Assembly (NCBI GenBank): GCA_965203735.1
Contig: OZ241909.1
Location: forward strand, 248,001 to 312,000
Source: Bin55 sp965203735
GTDB lineage: Bacteria > Pseudomonadota > Gammaproteobacteria > Pseudomonadales > Azotimanducaceae
Direction of reading: 5' to 3'
DNA: 64,000 bases
Shown here: positions 26,659 to 34,846 of the stretch, piece after piece
Layout of the letters: each line of letters starts with the position of its first letter
Numbering within the stretch: position 1 is the first letter of the stretch
The notes under the pieces: generated by a model
Told to the model about the DNA's origin: nothing
Database searches by the model: none
Seen by the model: the letters and a program-made list of their open reading frames with translations, nothing else
Position numbers and translations under genes: made by a program

Positions 26659-27281
26659 ACAAAGAGAACTATCCCTTTCTAATTGTCATTGCGGATTGGG
26701 AATTCGTCGGCGACACCAAGAAATGGCTTCGAATCCTATCCCACTTGTTCCGTTCTGTTGAAGGAAACAAACAGGTTGCGGTTCAGATTCGAATCAAGAG
26801 TGTGAACCAAGTTGACTACCAACGCTTGGCGCAAGAAGCATTGCGCGTTCTTGGACCCGACACTCGAACCATATTGAATGGAAGCATTGAAGACGCTCAG
26901 CAACTAGGCTATTGGGGAGCGCATACTCAAGTCGCCTCGGACGTTGGATTCAAGCGAGTCAAGCCGGGTCTAGACTTTGTATCCATACCTGTGCATGACG
27001 CAGACCAGCTTCACGCGGCGGAACAGTCCAAGGTCTCGGCTGTGCTATGTTCGCCCATCTTCTCACCTTCTTGGAAGAGTGTCGAGACTATTGGTCTTCA
27101 GAGTTTGCGGCAGATTTCTCAATCGAGCTCCGTACCTGTTTATGCGTTGGGAGGAATCACACCGCCTCGATGTGAAGCGTGTGTGGGTGCAGGAGCAATA
27201 GGTGTGGCAGTACTCTCCGGCATTATGGGTGCATCTAATCCCAACGAGGCAATAGCGGAGTACTTGCAGTTTTGCGCGTAA
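26652..27281 (+). CDS. ThiE/TenI-like protein
   Basis: 209 residues, third gene of the thiD-thiE operon. The fold pattern is that of ThiE/TenI: VQIRIKS, ILNGSIEDAQQLGYWGAHTQ, SIPVHDADQLHAAEQSKVSAVLCSPIFSPSWKS, VYALGGITPPRCEACVGAGAIGVAVLS. The YREK of the true ThiE is replaced by VQIRIKS, and the NDR motif by LNGS. This argues for a TenI-type thiazole tautomerase or another thiazole-handling role. The C-terminal TIM-barrel phosphate site is retained. Confidence 0.75.
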   Translation: MLDKENYPFLIVIADWEFVGDTKKWLRILSHLFRSVEGNKQVAVQIRIKSVNQVDYQRLAQEALRVLGPDTRTILNGSIEDAQQLGYWGAHTQVASDVGFKRVKPGLDFVSIPVHDADQLHAAEQSKVSAVLCSPIFSPSWKSVETIGLQSLRQISQSSSVPVYALGGITPPRCEACVGAGAIGVAVLSGIMGASNPNEAIAEYLQFCA

Positions 27282-27283
27282 GG

Positions 27284-27300
27284 CTAAGTCGCGACCTTAG
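27284..27300. terminator. Short hairpin between convergent genes
   Basis: CTAAG-TCGCGAC-CTTAG with a further TCG/CGA inner pairing follows the TenI-like stop and precedes the end of the nucleoside hydrolase gene. It is the only structure in the 27-nt gap and could end both transcripts. There is no T-tract. Confidence 0.35.
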
Positions 27301-27308
27301 TTAACGTC

Positions 27309-28343
27309 TCAAGGGTCTTCTTCGAACGTCGCGAAAAAGTCTTCTAGGATCGACTGCTTATCGAAGTTCTCCCAAATGCCAATCACTCGTTGCGAATCAG
27401 GGTCATCCACCCATCGCGTGTCGTCAAGCCGCTTGCCGGATATCTCGCGATAGTTTCCCCAGGTAGGAGTTTTCACAACGGCTAGCGCGACCACGTCGAA
27501 TAGCGGTCGACGCGAGAGCTTTACTTGTTCAAACAACGAAACGCTGTAGTCCCCAAATGTTGTGAATTTCCCGCCATGCCTCCCCTCAATAGGCGAAACT
27601 TTCATGCCCTTTCCGCTCATTCGCTCGACAATTTCAGATCCCTCCACGCTAACCGCTGTGGCACCTGTCGTTTCGCGATAACGCACCGTCACTATTTCGA
27701 AGTCCACGGCGGTGTCGATCACGAAGTTCACGGAGTCTGGATCAGACCAAAGGTTGTACTCACCTGGATACGGGTAATTGCTACCCAACCAAACCAATCG
27801 AATTTGCTTCTCAATCTCAGGTGACTTGGCTAACGCCAATGCGACGTTGGTGAGCTTGCCAATCGCTACAACCACGAGCTTTTCCGCCCGGTCTTCCTTG
27901 GCACTCTGTACGATAAAGTCCACGCCCTCGTAGCCATCGTGCTTCGGCTTCTTCAATTCTGGGAGCACATCGGCAATGTTCGATTCGACTCCACGGAATA
28001 GTGGAACCTCCTCAAATCGATCACACAACCTCATGACACGTTCGGCTTCACGATATTGACCTTCAATGCCTCCGCCGTTGGGAGTGTTGTTGACCGTAAC
28101 TCCTACCACGTTGAAGTCCACTTGATTTAGTAGGGCATAGGCCAACGCATGCTGATCGTCAAGCTCGTTGTTTGCGTCGGTGTCGATCAGGACGTGTACC
28201 GGACTTTCCATATCTTTTCCTTCCAACGTGTCCGCACAGACTGTACCAAAACCACTTAATACAATGCACAGCAGCAGGGCGGAGGGAAATCTATGAACTG
28301 CAATGAATACATCGCGAAGATTCTCAAACGCGAAAACGTTCAA
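27309..28343 (-). CDS. Nucleoside hydrolase family protein, probably exported
   Basis: About 344 residues from a TTG at 28343; the frame stays open to 28712 but only because it runs under the divergent gene. The calcium-site motif DTDANNELDD identifies an inosine-uridine preferring nucleoside hydrolase fold (VLIDTDANNELDDQHALAYAL), with VVAIGKLTNVALAL and IRLVWLGSNYP later. A hydrophobic stretch (FPSALLLCIVLSGFGTVCA) just before suggests export. Any start giving this peptide overlaps the divergent ThDP enzyme gene, whose own start has a strong ribosome binding site, so the start here is uncertain. Confidence 0.75.
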   Translation of the reverse strand: MNVFAFENLRDVFIAVHRFPSALLLCIVLSGFGTVCADTLEGKDMESPVHVLIDTDANNELDDQHALAYALLNQVDFNVVGVTVNNTPNGGGIEGQYREAERVMRLCDRFEEVPLFRGVESNIADVLPELKKPKHDGYEGVDFIVQSAKEDRAEKLVVVAIGKLTNVALALAKSPEIEKQIRLVWLGSNYPYPGEYNLWSDPDSVNFVIDTAVDFEIVTVRYRETTGATAVSVEGSEIVERMSGKGMKVSPIEGRHGGKFTTFGDYSVSLFEQVKLSRRPLFDVVALAVVKTPTWGNYREISGKRLDDTRWVDDPDSQRVIGIWENFDKQSILEDFFATFEEDP

Positions 28344-29933
28344 TGGGTTTCCTGTTACCCGTCCAATCCGCTCATTGAAGCGGTTGCGAAGGAAGGAATT
28401 CGTCCCATTGCGTTTCGGCATGAGCGCGGTGCGGTCATGGCTGCGGACGGCTACTCTCGGGTATCCGATCGCAAACGTTTTGGCGTCGTATTGATGCAAT
28501 CTCAAGCCGGGGCTGAGAACTCTGTAGGTGGTCTGGCCCAAGCGAACGCCGACAATGTTCCGATTCTCGCTCTCCCGGGCGGAAATCCACTCAATATGTT
28601 CTTCGTACGACCCAATTTCGTTGCGAGTCGAGCTTGGTCCGATGTTGTCAAGAGCGCTGAACTGATAACGAGGCCCGACCAGACCTCGATTGTAATGCGA
28701 CGCGCCTTTCATGCGTTGCGCACCGGTCGCCCCGCTCCCGTTGTTGTCGAAATGCCAGCTGATGTATGTGGCCAGCCCATGCCTGAGAATGCACCCACGT
28801 ACGAGTCACCACAAACAACTCAATACATGCCGTCTCCCAGTGAGATCAACGATGCCGCTAGAAAGCTCGTTGAAGCCGAAGACCCACTTCTATGGGCAGG
28901 TTCCGGCGTACTGAACTCTGGAGCTACTGAGGAACTCAAAATCCTCGCGGAGCTATTGGACGCACCTGTATTCACAACAATGCCGGGCAAGTCCGCGTTC
29001 GACGAACGACATCCGCTTGCTGTGGGTGCAGGAGGATCGACAACAACTGGGCCGGCGCGTGACTGGCTTCGCGGATGCGACGTATTGTTCGCTGTGGGTG
29101 CGTCGTTGACTAGCTCTCCGTACGCACAGCGGGTTGGCTCGAGCAAGTTCTTGATTCACTCTGTTATCGATCAGGACGAGATCAACAAGGACACAACCGC
29201 GGACATCGGACTTGTCGGCGATGCACGCATAACGTTGAACGCAGTCATCGATTCCGTCCGAGACTTGATCGGTAACGAAAATCGGGAGCGAGGCACTCGC
29301 AAGCGAGTGCAGGAATCCAAGACGTCATGGATGGCAAAGTGGCTTCCCTACCTGACCAATGACGACAGTCCTCTCTCGCCGTATCGAGTCATTCACGAAA
29401 TGAACGAAAATCTTGATTCAGAAAACTCCATCGTGACACATGATGCTGGAGCTCCCCGAGACCAAATCGTTCCCTTCTACGAAGCTACAACCCCGCATAG
29501 CTACATCGGATGGGGAAAGTCAACACATCTGGGGTTTTCCATTCCACTTATGATCGGTGCGAAGATGGGCAAGCCTGATCGAATGTGTGTCAACCTAATG
29601 GGCGATGGCGCTTTTGGAATGTCCGGCCTCGACATTGAGACTTCGGCTCGGGCACAAGTCCCGATAACTACCATCGTCCTCAACAACGGAATCATGGCAA
29701 CCTACCCTGGCGGTTTTCCTGTGGCTCGCGAGAAATTCGGCGTATCGCACATGCAGGGGGACTACGCAGGCCTTGCAATAGCCATGGGTGCGGAAGGGAT
29801 TCGAGTAACAAATGCGAAGGACATGGCACCTGCACTTCAATCTGCGACACGACTCAACAAGGAAGGGAAAACGGTTCTAATTGATGTGCATACTCGGGCA
29901 GAAAACTCTCGTGCACCCGATCGATTCGCATAG
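28293..29933 (+). CDS. ThDP-dependent enzyme of the acetolactate synthase/decarboxylase family
   Basis: 546 residues, ATG with GGAGGG seven nt upstream. The cofactor-activating glutamate lies in FRHERGAVMAADGYSR, and the ThDP/Mg motif is GDGAFGMSGLDIETSA ... VLNNG. The family covers acetolactate synthase, benzoylformate decarboxylase, sulfopyruvate decarboxylase and similar 2-oxoacid enzymes; the exact reaction cannot be read by eye. Next to it are a binding protein, a sensor-like protein and an OFA-type transporter, suggesting uptake and use of an organic acid. Confidence 0.82.
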   Translation: MNCNEYIAKILKRENVQWVSCYPSNPLIEAVAKEGIRPIAFRHERGAVMAADGYSRVSDRKRFGVVLMQSQAGAENSVGGLAQANADNVPILALPGGNPLNMFFVRPNFVASRAWSDVVKSAELITRPDQTSIVMRRAFHALRTGRPAPVVVEMPADVCGQPMPENAPTYESPQTTQYMPSPSEINDAARKLVEAEDPLLWAGSGVLNSGATEELKILAELLDAPVFTTMPGKSAFDERHPLAVGAGGSTTTGPARDWLRGCDVLFAVGASLTSSPYAQRVGSSKFLIHSVIDQDEINKDTTADIGLVGDARITLNAVIDSVRDLIGNENRERGTRKRVQESKTSWMAKWLPYLTNDDSPLSPYRVIHEMNENLDSENSIVTHDAGAPRDQIVPFYEATTPHSYIGWGKSTHLGFSIPLMIGAKMGKPDRMCVNLMGDGAFGMSGLDIETSARAQVPITTIVLNNGIMATYPGGFPVAREKFGVSHMQGDYAGLAIAMGAEGIRVTNAKDMAPALQSATRLNKEGKTVLIDVHTRAENSRAPDRFA

Positions 29934-30082
29934 AAGTGGTAGCGAGATTTCGTAGGAGCATCTTTAGTGTCTATCCCATGAGTTACGCATATCATGTATT
30001 CCCATTCGAGGTTACATGGCCACAATGCAAATGGCCATCTCAACAATCATTCTCTTATGCATTGTTAAATTGATCGCTCTTG

Positions 30083-31381
30083 ATGTCGATGACTCGTAGC
30101 AATCGAACCAATTTGACGTCTCGTCGTACCGTATTGAAGTCACTTGTGGCGGGGTCCATAGTGGCTCCGTTTGCCGGTCGAAGTCTCGTTGCACAGGAAG
30201 TCTTCTCGGAAGGTGTCAGTGACAATCAAATCGTGCTCGGTACATCTGCTGCTTTTTCAGGACCCACGCGAGGATTGGGAATTGAGTTGTATCGAGGGTC
30301 CACGGCGTACTTCACGCACGTCAATGAAGGAGGTGGATTGTTCGGAAGAGAGATTCGGCAGCAACTCTACGACGATAGCTATCAACCTGACCCTGCTGTT
30401 ACAAACACCACACAGCTGATGGTCGAGGACGATGTCTTCGCGTTGTTTGGCTACGTTGGAACTCCAACGGTCACCCGGGTTCTGCCCTTGCTCAAGAAGT
30501 TTCAGGATCGTAAGTTCATGCTTATGTTTCCGTTTACCGGCGCACAACCGCAACGGGAATTCCCCTACGGAGACTTCGCTTTCAATCTACGTGCATCGTA
30601 TCGTCAGGAAACTGGTGGCCTCGTCGACAATTTCGTGGAAATTGGGCGTGAACGCATTGGTGTCTTCTACCAAGCAGACGCCTATGGACGAAGCGGATGG
30701 GCTGGTGTACGTGCCGCACTCTCAAAGTACAACCTCAATATGGTCGGCGAAGCAACCTACCGTAGAGGTACCAAATTCACCGCTAACCTGCGTGAGCAAG
30801 TTGAGATATTGAAGAAGTTCCAGCCACAAGCCGTGATTTGCATCGGTGCCTATGCCGCATGCGCTGCATTTCTGCGCGATGCGGTCGACGGCGGACTACA
30901 GGTTCCCATTGCCAACCTTTCTTTCGTTGGAAGCGAAAACCTTCTGAAGCTCATTGAAGACTCACAGGAAAACAGCGAGGACTACACCAAGTATCTTGTC
31001 AATTCCCAAGTTGTCCCCAGTTACACCGACGACACACTCCCAGGGGTCATTGAGTACAACGAGTTCATGTCCCAATACAACCCAGCTGTACCCGAGAAGT
31101 TCGACGATGATCAATACACCACATTTGACCGCAGTTTTGTGAGCTTGGAAGGATTCCTCAATGCCAAGCTAATGACAGAAATATTGAGACGGGTGGGAGC
31201 AAGCCCCAGGCGTCTCGATCTGGAAGAGGCAGTGTTCTCCATCAAAGACTTTGACTTGGGCATCGGCGAGCCCGTTTCGTTTGACACCAATCGCAGACAA
31301 GGACTCGATCGGGTCTACTACACAGTAGTGGAAGATGGTGTCTTTGTGCCACTGCGAAATTGGAAAGGTACGTTCTCCTAA
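30083..31381 (+). CDS. Periplasmic substrate-binding protein, branched-chain amino acid type
   Basis: 432 residues. A Tat signal with the twin arginines (LTSRRTVLKSLVAGSIVAPFAG) leads into a receptor-family ligand-binding protein (IVLGTSAAFSGPTRGLG, RQQLYDDSYQPDPAVTNTTQL, GYVGTPTVTRVLPL). The family usually feeds LIV-type ABC transporters, but no permease or ATPase is nearby. The start could be TTG 30080, ATG 30083 or ATG 30089. The sensor-like gene follows with no gap (31382). Confidence 0.85.
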   Translation: MSMTRSNRTNLTSRRTVLKSLVAGSIVAPFAGRSLVAQEVFSEGVSDNQIVLGTSAAFSGPTRGLGIELYRGSTAYFTHVNEGGGLFGREIRQQLYDDSYQPDPAVTNTTQLMVEDDVFALFGYVGTPTVTRVLPLLKKFQDRKFMLMFPFTGAQPQREFPYGDFAFNLRASYRQETGGLVDNFVEIGRERIGVFYQADAYGRSGWAGVRAALSKYNLNMVGEATYRRGTKFTANLREQVEILKKFQPQAVICIGAYAACAAFLRDAVDGGLQVPIANLSFVGSENLLKLIEDSQENSEDYTKYLVNSQVVPSYTDDTLPGVIEYNEFMSQYNPAVPEKFDDDQYTTFDRSFVSLEGFLNAKLMTEILRRVGASPRRLDLEEAVFSIKDFDLGIGEPVSFDTNRRQGLDRVYYTVVEDGVFVPLRNWKGTFS

Positions 31382-32128
31382 ATGAAAATCACCAAACTAT
31401 TTCAACGCACTGTTTTCGGCATCATTGCACTATTTGGACTCATCGGCATTTCGACATCTGTCTTGAGCATCAATGCGGTGGACAGTCACTTGTCATACGA
31501 GTATCAAGCCAACAGCGAAGGACACGCCCGTACGATCGCAGACGCGAGCGTGGACATTATCTTGAACAGGGACTTGTCATCCCTCCAGTCACTAATCGAC
31601 CAATTCCTCAAGATTCAAGGAATCGAATACATCTACATTACAAACGAGAATGGAGAGTTTCTAGCCCACACCTTTGTACCTGGAATCCCCCAATCGATTC
31701 TCGATAGCGACGTTTCGAACACTGAAACGGTGCAACGAACGATTCGAGGGATGGGTGACTTCGTGGAAGTGGCAAGCCCCATACTTGCTGGCGTGGCAGG
31801 AACCGTTCACATCGGGATGGACCTCGAAAGTGTGTCAATGAAAATTCAAGCCGCCATTGGAGCTCAGGTGTACTTGATCGCCAGTGTTTTCCTGATAGGA
31901 ATATTCGCCGCCATTTGGTTTGTGAATTTCGCTTCAAAACCCATCGAGCAATTGCAGACTTATGCCGTAGGGCTTGCGAAGAAGGAATCCGATGACGGGA
32001 ATTTTGCGAAACTGCTTGAACGCAAAGATGAAGCCGGTGACCTCGCTAGATTGTTTCAGTATTTTTCGACTGTATCCGATCCTGAGAAGCTTGGAAAGGA
32101 ATCAGATCAACCGGAGTCTTCCAACTAG
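31382..32128 (+). CDS. Membrane sensor-like protein without output domain
   Basis: 248 residues. Two membrane helices (FGIIALFGLIGISTSVLSI at 12-30, and VYLIASVFLIGIFAAIWFV at 162-180) bracket an extracytoplasmic domain of about 130 residues. A HAMP-like linker follows (ASKPIEQLQTYAVGLAKKESD). The protein ends there, without kinase, cyclase or methyl-accepting domain. It abuts the binding-protein gene, so it may sense the loaded binding protein and pass the signal to a separate partner. The partner is not in the window. Confidence 0.7.
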   Translation: MKITKLFQRTVFGIIALFGLIGISTSVLSINAVDSHLSYEYQANSEGHARTIADASVDIILNRDLSSLQSLIDQFLKIQGIEYIYITNENGEFLAHTFVPGIPQSILDSDVSNTETVQRTIRGMGDFVEVASPILAGVAGTVHIGMDLESVSMKIQAAIGAQVYLIASVFLIGIFAAIWFVNFASKPIEQLQTYAVGLAKKESDDGNFAKLLERKDEAGDLARLFQYFSTVSDPEKLGKESDQPESSN

Positions 32129-32140
32129 GACTTCGTACTA

Positions 32141-33478
32141 ATGTCCGAAATCACGTACACCATTAGTCGAATATCCAGAGGTTTCCTCTGCATTCTGCTG
32201 CATCTCTGTTTTGGTACGGTCTACGCTTGGAGCTTCTTCCAAGTTCTACTGGTTGACCACTTAAATTGGTCGTTCACGGACACGTCCCTATCGTTTGGAT
32301 TGACCATTTTCTCTCTAGGCTTGTCAGCCGCATGGGCTGGAATGATGCTTCCGAAGATCGGGCCGCGAAAGCTTGCGATTGCAGGAAGCATATTGTTCTG
32401 CTCAGGCTATTTCATTGCCAGCTGGGCACTGCAAAATGACAATCTTGCGTTGTTTCTCTTTGGCTACGGGTTCGTAGGCGGAACTGGCTTGGGTTTCGGG
32501 TATGTGGTTCCCGTCGCTACTGTGGCTAATTGGTTTCCCGAACACAAAGGACTCTCCACAGGGTTGGTGGTCATGGGGTTCGGGCTCGGAGCTCTCTTTC
32601 TCAGCAAGCTCTTAGCCCCCGCCCTATTGGTCCACACGGAAGAGAATCTTCCCGAGGTGTTCTTACTCTTGGGAGTACTGTTCGGGTGCATTTTGCTTCC
32701 CTCCAGCTTCTTCGTCACTAATCCACCACAAGTAGAGACGACCCGCAAGACTGAATTAGCTGTACCCACCGCTGAACAAACGGATGAGGACCGACCTGAC
32801 TATGTGCGCAGGTGCTTGAAGTCCTACGAGTTCATCGTCATGTGGTTGATTTTCTTCTTCAATATTGCGGCCGGAATTTCCGTAATCAGTTTTCAGTCGC
32901 CATTACTTCAAGACGTCTGGGAACTGAACGATGCGTCGGTGGAGCCTGAAATGTTGGCTGTGTACGGAGCAAACCTCATCGCAGCCAGCTCAGTCTGCAA
33001 CGGACTCGGACGTCTGCTTTGGGGACTCCTCTCCGATCACATTGGTCGCGTGATGGTCTTCCGAATTCTCCTTGCCAGTCAAACAGTAGTGTTCGGAATA
33101 CTGATGACTGAACGCGATCCCTGGATTTTTTCTGCTCTAGTCTGCTACATCATGCTGTGCTTCGGTGGTGGGTTCGCGACCATGCCGTCGTTTGTTCTCG
33201 ATGTATTTGGGCAAAGGAAAATGTCCACTCTCTACGGTCTGATCCTCACGGCGTGGTCTTTTGCTGGAATCATTGGCCCGCTCTACGTCGGCTATCTGAA
33301 AGACAACTACCCCAATCGAGTTGTAATCTATTGCTTCTTGATTGGAGTGCTGTTTCTCAGTCTCGGATTTATCTTCTCAATGTTGCTCAGCAATGAGAGA
33401 ATTCGTTTGGGTAAACCCACAATGGAGTCAACGCTCAAGAGGTTTCGGATTCCGCTACCTAGAACGAGCAAGAGTTAA
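32141..33478 (+). CDS. Major facilitator transporter, OFA (oxalate/formate antiporter-like) family
   Basis: 445 residues with about twelve membrane helices. The N-terminus (FLCILLHLCFGTVYAWSFFQVLL) and GYGFVGGTGLGFGYVVPVATVANWFPEHKGLSTGLVVMGFG split over helices 4-5 are typical of OFA transporters (the repeated GxGxGxGY-type element and WFPEHKG). OFA members carry oxalate, formate, lactate or other small acids. The gene is 13 nt after the sensor-like gene and is the last of the cluster. Confidence 0.88.
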   Translation: MSEITYTISRISRGFLCILLHLCFGTVYAWSFFQVLLVDHLNWSFTDTSLSFGLTIFSLGLSAAWAGMMLPKIGPRKLAIAGSILFCSGYFIASWALQNDNLALFLFGYGFVGGTGLGFGYVVPVATVANWFPEHKGLSTGLVVMGFGLGALFLSKLLAPALLVHTEENLPEVFLLLGVLFGCILLPSSFFVTNPPQVETTRKTELAVPTAEQTDEDRPDYVRRCLKSYEFIVMWLIFFFNIAAGISVISFQSPLLQDVWELNDASVEPEMLAVYGANLIAASSVCNGLGRLLWGLLSDHIGRVMVFRILLASQTVVFGILMTERDPWIFSALVCYIMLCFGGGFATMPSFVLDVFGQRKMSTLYGLILTAWSFAGIIGPLYVGYLKDNYPNRVVIYCFLIGVLFLSLGFIFSMLLSNERIRLGKPTMESTLKRFRIPLPRTSKS

Positions 33479-33535
33479 ACCGAATCTCTCCCGCAAGCGG
33501 TCAATCTCATACAGAGGATTGGCTGCGTCAATGAA

Positions 33536-33557
33536 GAGGGAGCTCAGAAGAGCCCTC
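33536..33557 (+). terminator. Hairpin after the OFA transporter gene
   Basis: GAGGG-AGCTC, AGAA, GAGC-CCTC forms an 8-pair stem with a bulge, 58 nt after the transporter stop codon. There is no T-tract, so intrinsic termination is doubtful. Confidence 0.3.
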
Positions 33558-33661
33558 GCGCTCCAACTCCATCCCAAATTTCAGGTGACAATGGATTGCT
33601 AGGATGATGTTTGGGGATACTGAGATACTGCAAACCCCGGTAAGCAAGAGAAGCGCATCGA

Positions 33662-34129
33662 TCACTCTCGTGCAAGCACTTCGCTTATGTGAGAGAACTG
33701 CTGTATCACGTAACCGACGTCGATACGAGAAGAATAGAGCTTTCCGTGAGCGATTCGGTTACGAAGCTCATAGTGTTTCATAGTCGTTTTCCATTCAGCA
33801 CTACTCTTGCTCAGCACTAACGACAAACGATTCTCGAAGCTCAGTCTCGAGAGTCGACGACTATCTGGATCGTAGAGTGACCAAATACGGCGGAAACGCC
33901 AGTCTTGCTGCGACTGCCCGCTACGAATTACATCTCGGCAAGCCTCATCAACATCGGCTTCCAACTGTCCCCATGCAAGAACGAAGTACGCTTGATCGTT
34001 GATCCTCTGGTCGTTGACGGAGAATTCTTCTCGTGGTTCGCTGCCAACGATTTCTCGGTCATCGAGCAAACTTTGAAGATGAAAGTCGAGCGACTCATAC
34101 ATTGTCGCTATTAAGGAAAGGTTGCTCAA
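33662..34129 (-). CDS. HEPN domain protein of a two-gene module
   Basis: 155 residues, TTG start overlapping the stop of the partner gene (TTGA). The HEPN core RNRIAHG (Arg123, Asn124, His128) is in HYELRNRIAHGKLY, placed near the C-terminus as in minimal HEPN RNases. Preceding helices (QAYFVLAWGQLEADVDEACRDVI) look like the first helices of the family. HEPN RNases are common toxins and defence effectors. The upstream partner at 34126-34563 is the natural candidate for its antidote or sensor. Confidence 0.7.
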   Translation of the reverse strand: MSNLSLIATMYESLDFHLQSLLDDREIVGSEPREEFSVNDQRINDQAYFVLAWGQLEADVDEACRDVIRSGQSQQDWRFRRIWSLYDPDSRRLSRLSFENRLSLVLSKSSAEWKTTMKHYELRNRIAHGKLYSSRIDVGYVIQQFSHISEVLARE

Positions 34130-34563
34130 TTAAGGATTCGTCGCATCCACTCGCGCGACAGAACTTCACGTTCGCAGCGATGTTCTAGACAGCCAGCTTC
34201 CCATTTGGACGGAGCAAAATTTTCCGCAGTATCAACAATAAAGTACTTAGACTCTTTACCTTTCATATCGATCCGACCGTTTGAGCCGATGATCCAGAGA
34301 GCATGTGGAACAAGCCTGACGACAGACTTCGACTGATTGTGAAGTTCCAGAGTCGGAATCTCTCTTGCATCCACATCGAATTTTCTCATCAGTTCTTCGT
34401 GCATATGTGCCGGTACGCCTTGGCGGGCCTCCCACCCTTCGGGCAACCATTCTGTAACAGTTCTATAGAGTGCGTTGAGACGACATTCCCAATCTTCCAC
34501 TCGACGGTTGATATGATCAGAATTAATCTCATCACTGATGACTTCGTCAAGAACTGTTTTCAT
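34126..34563 (-). CDS. Partner of the HEPN protein, unknown family
   Basis: 145 residues from ATG 34563, chosen because a perfect AGGAGG lies 6 nt upstream; the open frame extends to 34635. I do not recognise the family. The protein is acidic at the N-terminus (MKTVLDEVISDEINSDH), has tryptophan-rich turns (EWLPEGWEARQG) and a C-terminal part with strands (LVPHALWIIGSNGRIDMKG). The stop overlaps the HEPN start. Coupled translation with a HEPN gene downstream suggests a toxin-antitoxin or defence pair. Confidence 0.6.
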   Translation of the reverse strand: MKTVLDEVISDEINSDHINRRVEDWECRLNALYRTVTEWLPEGWEARQGVPAHMHEELMRKFDVDAREIPTLELHNQSKSVVRLVPHALWIIGSNGRIDMKGKESKYFIVDTAENFAPSKWEAGCLEHRCEREVLSREWMRRILN

Positions 34564-34846
34564 CAAATCCCTCCTGAATTCCGCAGGATCAACGAACAGC
34601 AATCTAGTCATTCTTGCTACGACGATAGCAAGCACAACACAATATCACATTAAGTTGACGCCTCAAGGTCTACTGACTTGGGCGGTGAGATATTCGACCG
34701 CTCAACAAAAGAGACGAAATCGGACAGCGCCAAGTATGAATCAGTTTGATTTCTAAAGATCGTTGCGACCCTGAAAAATAAGCTCCTGTAGCACACTTCG
34801 CTGCACTATTGGAGTACGATACTTCTCAAGTGTTCGACTGGGAACG

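Noticed and set aside
28344..28712. N-terminal extension of the nucleoside hydrolase frame
   Set aside because: It runs antisense through the start of the ThDP-enzyme gene and has no nucleoside hydrolase character.
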